Shown here piece after piece: positions 8,965 to 20,200 of a stretch of 64,000 nt of DNA; the stretch's first letter is position 1, and every line of letters starts with the position of its first letter. Source of the DNA: Actinernus sp. WN-2022 (lineage: Eukaryota; Cnidaria; Anthozoa; Actiniaria; Actinernidae). The notes beneath the pieces are model-generated. The model was not told where the DNA came from. It saw only the letters and a program-made list of their open reading frames with translations, and did no database searches. The stretch is taken from NCBI GenBank assembly GCA_030867875.1, contig JAOWCC010000936.1:16066095-16130094 (forward strand). Reading direction: 5' to 3'. Position numbers and translations under genes: made by a program.

Positions 8965-9265
8965 AGTTTACAGTTAGGGTTGCTCCACCAGAGGTGACAG
9001 AAGTAGAACCTTCCCTACTTGCACTGCAGGTGTAAGCTCCCCACTTCGCCCCTTAACAAGTTACTTCTGGTAAGATTAGCTGAAGTCCTTCCTGTGAACG
9101 TCTTTGGGGTAATGCTTGTACTACCACCCTCTTCGCCCACATTAGCTCCATGTTTCTGCCACGCAATCTGTATTTCCGGTTTGCCTTCCAATACGCATGT
9201 CAAGGTCACTGACTCGTGTTCGTTCTTTACAATACTCGTTGGAGATTGGAACATTTTTGGTGGAT
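8965..9265 (-). CDS. Ig-domain exon with one-base insertion (first of five in the window)
   Basis: The most 5' Ig exon of the minus-strand gene visible here. After acceptor ATTTTCAG it reads DPPKMFQSPTSIVKNEHESV, then TLTCVLEGKPEIQIAWQKHG with the first cysteine and tryptophan. The original frame stops after GEVGSLHLQCK. Removing one G from the GGGG run near 9048 would put the stretch in frame with AYTCSASREGSTSV, which carries the second cysteine, up to the GTAAGT donor. The length is 301 bp instead of 300. A glycine-rich insert (EEGGSTSITPK) lies between the tryptophan and the second cysteine. Upstream exons, signal peptide and promoter are not in the window: no further Ig exon was found between here and the retroelements at 10.1 kb. 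Confidence 0.8.
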
Positions 9266-9916
9266 CTGAAAATGTATAAGATCATTAGGAATTATCGGTA
9301 TGAGCAAACAAATTAAACTTATTAACTAAACATACGAACGAAGATATACAACCAGACAAATGAAAGTTACAGCTTTTTTAGGAAATAGGTTCAAGCGGTC
9401 AAAAAGTGGACTATTTCATGAATAGAGAACATGGCCCTGTCCAAAACAATCATTATGGTATTTTAACAGTTCCAATATATGACATATTACGAGTACAAGT
9501 AATTTAATTTACAGCGGCATACGCTTGAGCAACGTTTATCACTTACTTACGCGGTCATTGACTAGAACGAGACATGTCAAAAGGTTAAGGCACGCGGATG
9601 GAAACCGGAAGTGAGACTATGTTACATTCATGTTAACGTCTTTTCCTTAGAATAATAACATTTAAATAATGATGATAAACGAGTCAGACATTTCAATAGC
9701 CTACAATGCAGGCGTTCTATTTGGCAATTGGGGAGCCGGACTGTATTTGAACGAGGCCGGGAAAAATGTATCCTATGAAAACAGCCGAATCTTTGCGCTA
9801 GGTCCAAGAGATTGTTTTGGGGGAGCCCCTTAGGCTAGGAAGAATGGGACAAAAACGAGCGAGAGGGGAGGGGACAATGTTCTACCCAAAATTACCTGAC
9901 TCTTGGCTAATAGTTC
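9266..9916. other. Non-coding stretch, nothing recognised
   Basis: No Ig exon, other domain, tRNA or clear repeat is visible. It is upstream of the first Ig exon on the minus strand and is probably intronic. Confidence 0.45.
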
Positions 9917-10121
9917 AATTTGAATAACCTTTGTTTAGGAATATTTAGTTCTACATTCATGTGGAAACGCTTTTATGTGGCAACGTAGCCTGTTCACAGA
10001 TTCTAGATACTGGGGGAAATGACGAAAATAAAACGCGGCGAAAACAAAATAGCGGACCGAAAGAAGAGGGGGACTGAGGAAAAGGAGAGGGAAAGAGAGC
10101 CTGTGGACATTCTATTCCGAA

Positions 10122-10641
10122 CAACCATTCTAAAACTAACCATTCTAAAACTAAAATGCAACTCATTCCCTTAGAACTCATGCATTCCTCACGAGATTCG
10201 ATTCGTAAAGCCAGAGAATCCTACCATATAGACAAGGCCAAAACACTTGAACCTCATGGCATCAATAGACGTGATGAAACCTAGTTCACTTTCACCTTAT
10301 TTCCTACACATCTATTCACATATCGGTATGTTTTATTATCATCATTATTTTTAGATAATTTTGTATTAGTTTTTACATGCGATTAGTTTATCGTAATTTG
10401 TTACCTCCTCTTTTAACCTTATCTACATCACTTTATTTTTTCATTATTTTTTGCCAGTATCATTCCATTGCATCACTTCCTATTCACATATTGTGAAATC
10501 CAATATATTGTGAAATACTATATATTGTAACCCCCTTACAACATCTAGTACCTGAAGAAGGCTAGTTTGGCTAGCCGAAACATAGTACGTTTAAAACTAT
10601 ACACGTTGTTTCAGCTTTGCTATAGTCCTTGGACTTCTCGC
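10122..10641 (+). mobile_element. 5'-truncated Penelope-like retroelement insertion
   Basis: A 520-bp insertion flanked by a perfect 12-bp target-site duplication, TTCTATTCCGAA at 10110-10121 and 10642-10653. At its left end an open frame (10138-10284) ends LIPLELMHSSRDSIRKARES, then YHIDKAKTLEPHGINRRDET and a stop. This matches the C-terminal tail of the GIY-YIG endonuclease of Penelope-like elements, whose pattern is W/Y-x-I-x-K-x-x-T-L-x-P-x-G-x-N. About 350 bp of AT-rich 3' untranslated sequence follow, with three ATATTGTGAAAT-type units near 10484-10535. Then comes a hammerhead-like motif at 10552-10581. Two copies of ACCATTCTAAAACTA lie at the truncation point. RT and the catalytic endonuclease residues are absent, so the copy is dead on arrival. 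Confidence 0.7.
10552..10581 (+). ncRNA. Hammerhead-ribozyme-like motif near the retroelement 3' end
   Basis: CTGAAGA (fits CUGANGA) is followed by the 6-bp stem GGCTAG/CTAGCC with loop TTTGG and then GAAAC (fits the GAAA core). An extra A lies between CTGAAGA and the stem, and stem I/III pairing is weak here (only short GTAC-type complementarity). Hammerhead motifs are known in Penelope-like elements, which supports the reading. Self-cleavage is not established. Confidence 0.35.
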
Positions 10642-10664
10642 TTCTATTCCGAATACCCTTCCGC

Positions 10665-10792
10665 CAGTCTAGAGCCTGAACTTGGGATAACAACTTGTTT
10701 ATTCGATTCCAATATGGCGGACCCAACAACTACAACACAGGGGGCCCAATACATATATTGGTGCGGGCGACCGCTGACCAGCATGACCAACA
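10665..10792 (-). mobile_element. Start of the gypsy-like 3' LTR and polypurine tract
   Basis: On the minus strand, 46 bp after the pol stop codon, the purine run AAAGAGGGAGA is followed by TGTTGGTCATGC. This is the usual order of polypurine tract then LTR beginning with TG. An AATAAA-type signal (CGAATAAACAAG) lies about 90 bp into it. The LTR end (CA) and a matching 5' LTR are not visible, because sequence similarity passes into the dispersed repeat at about 10665. Confidence 0.5.
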
Positions 10793-10837
10793 TCTCCCTC
10801 TTTGAAAAGAATATGTATACATTATTTGCATGTCCTT

Positions 10838-13484
10838 TTAAGGTGTATAGTCTTTGAACCTAACGGGGGTCCTAATGACCCTGCCATATCTGGTGGTTGT
10901 TTCCGCTGGAACCGCAGGAACTATTCTTAGTCCTTCTGCAGTGTGTGACTTGTCCACTGCAGCAGTCGATGGCAACGGTGGTGGCGGTGTTGGCGGCGGC
11001 ATATTTCTTTGCCATTGTTGCTTGCTGTACTTGCGGTCTGAGCTGATGATTTGGGATTGGCGCTGCTGGCAGTTGAGGTCTGGGCTGATAATTCTCTTGT
11101 CTACTTGGCAGTGGCTGGTGACTCGGCATAGCCGGGAGTTGATGGTTCGGTTGAGGTGGCTGCCGGCCTGATATGGACTCTGTTTCTTCTTATGGTATTA
11201 CCTTTATTAGTGTGGATCGTGTAAGATCTTGTGTCATCCATGCCAGTTACAACTCCATATGCCTATTGTTTTCCTTGATCTCGTGGTGGTGGCTTTGCGT
11301 AAACATATCCACCAATGTTCATGTTCCAGTCCAGCTGTACGGTCATAGTAGTTCTTGCTGTAACGTCTCTTCTTCAAAATGTTCTCTCTGACGTCCTAGA
11401 AGTTGACCATGGAAGGCTCTAGAAGTTGGTCTCTTGTTGGTAGTGTGGTTTTGGTGCGTCGCATGAACATCCGTTGAGCAGGAGAGTAGCTGTGACCTTG
11501 TGGTGGGGTGTTTCTGTAGTTCCGCATCGTGCTGTAGAAGTCGTCGGCTTTTTTCAGCATGAATTTTGAAGCCTTAACAGCAGCCTCTGCTCTACCAATC
11601 CTTTGGGTAGTATGGCGATGACGTGGTATATTTAAAGCCGTAGTTCCTATACTCTTCTCTTATGAACTGTGGTCCATTATCTGGTTGACACATTCTGGGG
11701 ATCCCATATCTTGCAAAATGAGCTTTGGTTTTTTCGATTACTGTCTTTGATAGGGTGTCTTCCAGCTCGTCAACTTCTATCCAATCCGAGAAGTGGAATA
11801 CGGTAACTAGGTATTTGTTTTGCTCCAGATCACATATGTCTTGGCTGACAATCTGCCACGGTAGCGTTGGTATCGGCAGCGATTTCATTGGTTCTTTTGG
11901 AGCTGTCTTCCCATACTGCGCGCAGGTGCTGCAAGCGTCGCACATGTCGTGAATAGTCTTACTCATCCCGGGCCAAAACAGGATATCTCGTGCTATTCGT
12001 ATGCTTGATTCAGCTCCGAAGTGGTTTGCATGTGTTTTGCGAAGCATCTCTTTCCGCATCGACGGCGGGACCAGTACTTGTGTACTCTTGACTTTGTCTT
12101 CAGGCCAGCCTTGTGTTATTACTCTGTACAGGTTTGGCAATGCATCATCCTTGCTTGTTTCGTCGCGTATGCGTTTCTCTATGTCTTCTTGCAATCCTGG
12201 GTTGGTATCTTCGTATCGTGACTCCAGATCCATTCGAAAGATATCAAATCCTGTCACATTGGCTTCTGTTGGCTTTGACAGCGCTGCTCGCGAGAGGGTA
12301 TCTGCTAAGTGGAGAGATGTGCCTCTCTTGTATGTGACTTTGAACCGATAGCGTTGTATTCTCATGAGCATCTTCTACAGTTATCGTTTCCAGTGGTTGA
12401 TGATCTGTGTGGACCTCAATACCAGACTTGCCATAGAGCCAATGGTCAAACCTCAGAAAGCAGTTGCATATCGCCAAACACTCCTTTTCGATCTGCGAGT
12501 ACCGTTGTTCAGTGGAGTTCATGCTGCACGATGTGTATGCAACTGGCTGTAATTTGCCATCGCGATTGCGCTGTAGGAGGGCTCCACCCAGGGCGTTCTC
12601 GCTGGCATGTCTGTCGAACTACTGGCTTGCTGTGGTCATAGTAGGCCACGACTGGGGCTGATGAGAGGAGTAGCTTTGCCGCGTTAAAAGCTCTGTCTTG
12701 TGATTCGGATCAACTAAATGGCATATCTTCATGGGTGAGCATTCTAAGTGGTTGTATGACCGAGCTGAGGTTCTTGCAGAAGGGCGAAAGGTAGTTGACC
12801 ATGCCGATAAATAGTAACAGAGCTGCTTTGTTCTGTGAAGCAGGCATCTGTGTTATCGCTGATAACTTGTCAGGATCTGGTTTCATGCCTTCATCAGATA
12901 TTATATTGCCCATGAATTTCACTTCCTTCAGTTTGAACTGGAGCTTTCTTGCATTAAGCTTGATGTTCCATCAGTGCTATGAAGCGTCGATCGTGGTCTT
13001 GCTGTGCTTTCTCAGTGGTGGTGCCCTCTCCGAATACAAGGATGTCATTGCATTTGAAACTCTTCGGCTGCACTTGTTATACCAAAGGGCAAACGAAGCC
13101 AGCGATATCTCCCGTATGATGTGTGCATCGTTGTCATCCATGACGACTCTTCATCGAGGGGAATATGGAGGAATCCATCCTTTACCTCTACTAGAGAAAA
13201 GCACTTGGCAGAACTAAGTTTGTGGAGCTATTCATTCAGTGTAGGCAATTTGGTGCATTGGACGCTGGATCGCTTAGTTTACGGACTGACTTGGGTCGAT
13301 GCAAACTATGAATTTGTTTGGTGTTTCTCTGATAAGTTCGTTAGAGCACCATGGTGTTGGCTCATTGACTTTGTTTAGAACTCCTGCCTGGACGTAGCGA
13401 TCTAGGGTTTATTTCTCTTTTTTTCTTTTCGATACTGGTATCTTGTGAACTAGCATCTGTACTGGTTGTACGCTTTCATCAATC
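10838..13484 (-). pseudogene. Ty3/gypsy-like pol remnant: RT, RNase H, integrase
   Basis: On the minus strand the order is: start of RT at the satellite boundary (QPVQ, VNEPTPW, NKFIVCIDPSQ); RT connection (KFMGNIISDEGMKPDPDKL, NYLSPFCKNLSSVIQPLRML at 12710-12922); RNase H (STEQRYSQIEKECLAICNC, TDHQPLETI at about 12400-12520); the LADTLSRA linker; integrase zinc finger and core (HANHFGAESS, CDACSTCAQYGK, PDNGPQFIREEY); integrase C-terminus (YSPAQRMFMRRTKTTLPT, KNYYDRTAG, NTIRRNRVHIRPAA); and a final RYGRVIRTPVR ending at a TAA at 10838-10840. The longest intact piece is 11592-12371 (259 codons). Several frame changes and in-frame stops, including one in place of a residue in the C-terminal integrase region, make it inactive. 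Gag, protease and the 5' LTR are missing: homology ends exactly where the satellite begins. Confidence 0.9.
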
Positions 13485-15899
13485 GTAAAAACCACTCAAT
13501 TAGCTTCAAAATCATCTCAAACCATCTCCTGGTAGCTTCAATACGTCAATGGATTAAGTTGGAGAAAGAATTGAAGAAAAATCAACATCTTCAAAAATGG
13601 TCAAATCTGAATTATATTTTTTAGACAGACCGGGTAAGCAATCAAATCTTCGATTTCTGACAAAAACTAAAAACCACTCAATAAGCTTCAAAATTATCTC
13701 AAACGATCTCCTGGTAGCTTCAGAACATGAATGGATTAAGTTGGAGAAAGACTTGGGAAAAAAATCAACATCTTCAAAAATGGTCAAATCTCGATTTTTT
13801 TTGCCAGACCGGGTATGAAAAAATCTTGGATTTCTGACAAACACTAAAAACCACTCAATAATCCTACAAAATGATCTCAAACAATCTCCTGGTAGCTTCA
13901 GAACATGAATGGATTAAGTTGGAGAAAGAATTGAAGAAAAAATCAACATCTTCAGATATGGTCAAATATGGATTTTTTCGCAAAAAAATATTGGATTCCT
14001 GACAAATACTAAAAACCACTCAATATGCTTCAAAATTGATCTCAAACAATCTGCTGGTAGCTTCACAACATGAATGGACTACGTTGGAGAAAGAATTAAA
14101 GAAAAAAAATCAAAATCTTCAAAAATGGTAAAATCTGTTTTTTTTGGCCAGACCGGGTGGGCGAAAAATCTTGGATTCCTGACAAAAAGTAAAAAACACT
14201 CAATATGCTTCAAAATGATCTCAAACAATCTCCTGGTAGCTTCAGAACATGAATGGTTTAAGTTGGAGAAAGACTTGGGAAAAAATCAACATCTTCAAAA
14301 ATGGTCAAATCTGGATTTCTTTTGCCAGACCGGGTATGAAAAAATCTTGGATTTCTAACAAAAACTAAAAACTACTAAATATGCTTCAGAACATGAATGG
14401 ATTAAGTTGGAGAAAGAATTGAAGAAAAAATGTACATCTTCAAAAATGGTCAAATCTGTATTTTTTTTACCAGACCGGGTAGGCAACAAATCTTGGATTC
14501 CTTACAAAAACTAGTAAAACACTCAATAAACTTCAAAATGATCTCAAACAATCTCCTGGTTGCTTCAGAACATGAATGGATTAAGTTGTAGATAGAATTG
14601 AAGAAGAAATTTATATCTTCAAAAATGGACAAATCTTGATTTTTTTTTTGGCCAAACCGCCTAGGCGAAAAAATCTTGGATTCCAGACAAAAACTCAAAA
14701 CACACTCAAGACGCTTCAAAATGATCTCAAACAATCTCCTGGTTGCTTCAGAACATGAATGGATTAAGTTGTAGACAGAATTGAATAAGAAATTTATATC
14801 TTCAGAAATGGACAAATCTTCATTTTTTTTGGGCCAGACCGGGTAGGCGAAAAATCTTGGATTTCTGACAAAAACTGAAAAAACACTCAATACGCTTCAA
14901 AATGATCTCAAACAATCTCCTGGTTAGCTTCAGAACATGAATGGATTAAGTTGGAGAAAGAATTGAAGAAGAAATTTATATCTTCAGAAATGGACAAATC
15001 TTCATTTTTTTTGGGCCAGACCGGGTGGGCGACAAATCTTGGATTTCTGACAAAAACTAAAAATCACTAAATATGCTTCAGAACATGAATGGATTAAGTT
15101 GGAGAAAGAATTTAAGAAAAAAAAAAAAGGACATCTTCGCAAATGGTCAAATCTGATTCTTTTCGGCCAAACCGCGTAGGCGAAAAAATCTTGGATTTCT
15201 GACAAAAACTGAAAAAAACACTCAATATGCTTCAAAATGATCTCAAACAATCTCCTGGTAGCTTCAGAACATGAATGGACCAAGTTGGAGAAAGAATTGA
15301 AGAAAAAAAAATCAAAATCTTCAAAAATCGTAAAATCAGATTTTTTTCGCCAGACCGGGTGGGCGACAAATCTTGGATTTCTGACAAAAACTAAAAAGCA
15401 CTAAATATGCTTCAGAACACGAATGGATTAAGTTGGAGAAAGAATTTAAGAAAAAAAAGAACATCTTCAAAAATGGTCAAATCTGATTCTTTTTGGCCAA
15501 ACCGCGTAGGCGAAAAAATCTTGGATTTCTGACAAAAAGTGAAAAAAACACTCAATATGCTTCAAAATGATCTCAAACAATCTCCTGGTTAGCTTCAGAA
15601 CATGAATGGATTAAGTTGGAGAAAGAATTGAAGAAAAAAAATCAACATCTTTAAAAATTGCAAATCTGATTTTTTTTGGCCAGACCGGGTAGGCGAAAAA
15701 TCTTGGATTTCTGACAAAAACTGAAAAAACACTCAATACGCTTCAAAATGATCTCAAATAATCTCCTGGTTAGCTTCAGAACATTGAATGGTTTAAGTTG
15801 GAGAAAGACTTGGAAAACAAATCAACATCTTCAAAAATGGTCAAATCTGGATTTCTTTTGCCAGACCGGGTATGAAAAAATCTTGGATTTCTAACAAAA

Positions 15900-18800
15900 A
15901 CTAAAAACTACTAAATATGCTTCAGAACATGAATGGATTAAGTTGGAGAAAGAATTGAAGAAAGAAATGTAAATCTTCAAAAATGGTCAAATCTGTATTT
16001 TTTTGGCCAGACCGCGTAGGCGAAACAATCTTGGATTTCTGACAAAACCTGAAAAAAACACTCAATACGCTTCAAAATGATCTCAAACAATCTCCTGGTT
16101 GCTTCAGAACATGAATGGATTAAGTTGGAGAAAGAATTGAAGAAAATAAAACAACATCTTTAAAAATTGCAAATCTGAATTTTTTTGGCCAGACCGGGTA
16201 GGCAAAACATCTTGGATTCCAGACAAAAACTCAAAAAACACTCAATACGCTTCAAAATGATCTCAAACAATCTCCTGGTTGCTTCAGAACATGAATGGAT
16301 TAAGTTGTAGATAGAATTGAAGAAGAAATTTATATCTTCAGAAATGGACAAATCTTGATTTTTTTTGGGCCAGACCGGGTAGGCGACAAATCTTGGATTT
16401 CTGACAAAAACTAAAAAGCACTAAATATGCTTCAGAACATGAATGGAGAAAGTTGGTGAAATATTTTTTTTTTAAAATGTACATCTTCAAAAATGGTCAA
16501 ATCTGATTCTTTTTGGACAGACCGGGTAAACAAAACATCTTGGATTCCAGACAAAAACTCAAAAAACACTCAATACGCTTCAAAATGATCTCAAACAATC
16601 TCCTGGTTAGCTTCAGAACAGTGAATGGTTTAAGTTGGAGAAAGACTTGGAAAACAAATCAACATCTTCAAAAATGGTCAAATCTGGATTTCTTTTGCCA
16701 GACCGGGTATGAAAAAATCTTGGATTTCTAACAAAAACTAAAAACTACTAAATATGCTTCAGAACATGAATGGATTAAGTTGGAGAAAGAATTGAAGAAA
16801 AAATGTACATCTTCAAAAATGGTCAAATCTGTATTTTTTTTACCAGACCGGGTAGGCAACAAATCTTGGATTCCTTACAAAAACTAGTAAAACACTCAAT
16901 AAACTTCAAAATGATCTCAAACAATCTCCTGGTTGCTTTAGAACATGAATGGATTAAGTTGTAGATAGAATTGAAGAAGAAATTTATATCTTCAAAAATG
17001 GACAAATCTTGTTTTTTTTTTTGGCCAAACCGCCTAGGCGAAAAAATCTTGGATTCCAGACAAAAACTCAAAACACACTCAAGACGCTTCAAAATGATCT
17101 CAAACAATCTCCTGGTTGCTTCAGAACATGAAAAGATTAAGTTGTAGATAGAATTGAAGAAGAAATTTATATCTTCAGAAATGGACAAATCTTATTTTTT
17201 TTTGGGCCAGACCGGGTGGGCGACAAATCTTGGATTTCTGACAAAAACTAAAAAGCACTAAATATGCTTCAGAACATGAATGGATTAAGTTGGAGAAAGA
17301 ATTTAAGAAAAAAAAGGACATCTTCACAAATGGTCAAATCTGATTCTTTTCGGCCAAACCGCGTAGGCGAAAAAATCTTGGATTTCTGACAAAAACTGAA
17401 AAAAACACTCAATATGCTTCAAAATGATCTCAAACAATCTCCTGGTTAGCTTCAGAACATGAATGGATTAAGTTGGAGAAAGAATTGAAGAAAAAAATCA
17501 ACATCTTTAAAAATTCCAAATCTGATTTTTTTGGCCAGACCGGGTAGGCGAAAAATCTTGGATTTCTGACAAAAACTGAAAAAACACTCAATACGCTTCA
17601 AAATGATCTCAAACAATCTCCTGGTTAGCTTCAGAACATGAATGGATTAAGTTGGAGAAAGAATTGAAGAAAAAAAATCAACATCTTTAAAAATTGCAAA
17701 TCTGTTTTTTTTTGGCCAGACCGGGTAGGCGAAAAATCTTGGATTTCTGACAAAAACTGAAAAAACACTCAATACGCTTCAAAATGATCTCAAATAATCT
17801 CCTGGTTAGCTTCAGAACATTGAATGGTTTAAGTTGGAGAAAGACTTGGAAAAAAATCAACATGTTCGAAAATGGTCAAATGTGGATTTCTTTTGCCAGA
17901 CCGGGTATGAAAAAATCTTGGATTTCTAACAAAAACTAAAAACTACTAAATATGCTTCAGAACATGAATGGATTAAGTTGGAGAAAGAATTGAAGAAAGA
18001 AATGTAAATCTTCAAAAATGGTCAAATCTCTATTTTTTTGGCCAGACCGCGTAGGCGAAAAAATCTTGGATTTCTGACAAAACCTGAAAAAACACTCAAT
18101 ACGCTTCAAAATGATCTCAAACAATCTCCTGGTTGCTTCAGAACATGAATGGATTAAGTTGGAGAAAGAATTGAAGAAACAAATCAACATCTTCAAACAT
18201 GGTCAAATCTGATTTTTTTGGACAGACCGGGTAAGCAAAACATCTTGGATTCCAGACAAAAACTCAAAAAACATTCAATACGCTTCAAAATGATCTCAAA
18301 CAATCTCCTGGTTGCTTCAGAACATGAATGGATTAAGTTGTAGATAGAATTGAAGAAGAAATTTATATCTTCAGAAATGGACAAATCTTGATTTTTTTTG
18401 GGCCAGACCGGGTAGGCGACAAATCTTGGATTTCTGACAAAAACTAAAAAGCACTAAATATGCTTCAGAACATGAATGGAGAAAGTTGGTGAAATATTTT
18501 TTTAAAAAAATGTACATCTTCAAAAATGGTCAAATCTGATTCTTTTTGGACAGACCGGGTAAACAAAACATCTTGGATTCCAGACAAAAACTCAAAAAAC
18601 ACTCAATACGCTTCAAAATGATCTCAAACAATCTCCTGGTTAGCTTCAGAACAGTGAATGGTTTAAGTTGGAGAAAGACTTGGAAAACAAATCAACATCT
18701 TCAAAAATGGTCAAATCTGGATTTCTTTTGCCAGACCGGGTATGAAAAAATCTTGGATTTCTAACAAAAACTAAAAACTACTAAATATGCTTCAGAACAT

Positions 18801-20200
18801 GAATGGATTAAGTTGGAGAAAGAATTGAAGAAAAAATGTACATCTTCAAAAATGGTCAAATCTGTATTTTTTTTACCAGACCGGGTAGGCAACAAATCTT
18901 GGATTCCTTACAAAAACTAGTAAAACACTCAATAAACTTCAAAATGATCTCAAACAATCTCCTGGTTGCTTCAGAACATGAATGGATTAAGTTGTAGATA
19001 GAATTGAAGAAGAAATTTATATCTTCAAAAATGGACAAATCTTGTTGTTTTTTTTGGCCAAACCGCCTAGGCGAAAAAATCTTGGATTCCAGACAAAAAC
19101 TCAAAACACACTCAAGACGCTTCAAAATGATCTCAAACAATCTCCTGGTTGCTTCAGAACATGAAAAGATTAAGTTGTAGATAGAATTGAAGAAGAAATT
19201 TATATCTTCAGAAATGGACAAATCTTATTTTTTTTTGGGCCAGACCGGGTGGGCGACAAATCTTGGATTTCTGACAAAAACTAAAAAGCACTAAATATGC
19301 TTCAGAACATGAATGGATTAAGTTGGAGAAAGAATTTAAGAAAAAAAAGGACATCTTCACAAATGGTCAAATCTGATTCTTTTCGGCCAAACCGCGTAGG
19401 CGAAAAAATCTTGGATTTCTGACAAAAACTGAAAAAAACACTCAATATGCTTCAAAATGATCTCAAACAATCTCCTGGTTAGCTTCAGAACATGAATGGA
19501 TTAAGTTGGAGAAAGAATTGAAGAAAAAAATCAACATCTTTAAAAATTGCAAATCTGATTTTTTTTGGCCAGACCGGGTAGGCGAAAAATCTTGGATTTC
19601 TGACAAAAACTGAAAAAACACTCAATACGCTTCAAAATGATCTCAAACAATCTCCTGGTTAGCTTCAGAACATGAATGGATTAAGTTGGAGAAAGAATTG
19701 AAGAAAAATAAATCAACATCTTTAAAAATTGCAAATCTGTTTTTTTTTTGGCCAGACCGGGTAGGCGAAAAATCTTGGATTTCTGACAAAAACTGAAAAA
19801 ACACTCAATACGCTTCAAAATGATCTCAAATAATCTCCTGGTTAGCTTCAGAACATTGAATGGTTTAAGTTGGAGAAAGACTTGGAAAAAAATCAACATG
19901 TTCGAAAATGGTCAAATGTGGATTTCTTTTGCCAGACCGGGTATGAAAAAATCTTGGATTTCTAACAAAAACTAAAAACTACTAAATATGCTTCAGAACA
20001 TGAATGGATTAAGTTGGAGAAAGAATTGAAGAAAGAAATGTAAATCTTCAAAAATGGTCAAATCTGTATTTTTTTGGCCAGACCGCGTAGGCGAAAAAAT
20101 CTTGGATTTCTGACAAAACCTGAAAAAAACACTCAATACGCTTCAAAATGATCTCAAACAATCTCCTGGTTGCTTCAGAACATGAATAGATTAAGTTGGA
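15900..20200 (+). repeat. Tandem higher-order unit of about 2.03 kb
   Basis: Blocks repeat at an offset of 2033 bp (16160/18193, 16513/18546, 16823/18856, 17188/19221), drifting to about 2036 bp by small indels. Unit starts are near 15.90, 17.94 and 19.97 kb, giving two full copies and part of a third. Each unit holds about twelve monomers in the same type order. Confidence 0.85.

Larger units (their letters stand above)
9917..10665 (+). repeat. Dispersed repeat family, copy 2, split by a retroelement
   Basis: 9917-10121 matches the first 200 bp of the copy at 6495-6710, and about 10654-10665 matches its last dozen bases (TACCCTTCCGCC). Between them lies a 520-bp Penelope-like insertion. The uninterrupted copy at 6495 serves as an empty-site reference. 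Confidence 0.75.

Noticed and set aside
11725..12661. Plus-strand frames opposite the gypsy-like pol (for example 12001-12351)
   Set aside because: They are antisense shadows of integrase and RNase H coding sequence, without domains of their own.
13620..13650. CENP-B-box-like site around the T run and CCAGACCGGGT of the monomer
   Set aside because: CGGG matches, but the TTCG half is TTTG at best and the central A is G. It fits poorly and worsens in subarray II, so it is not called.
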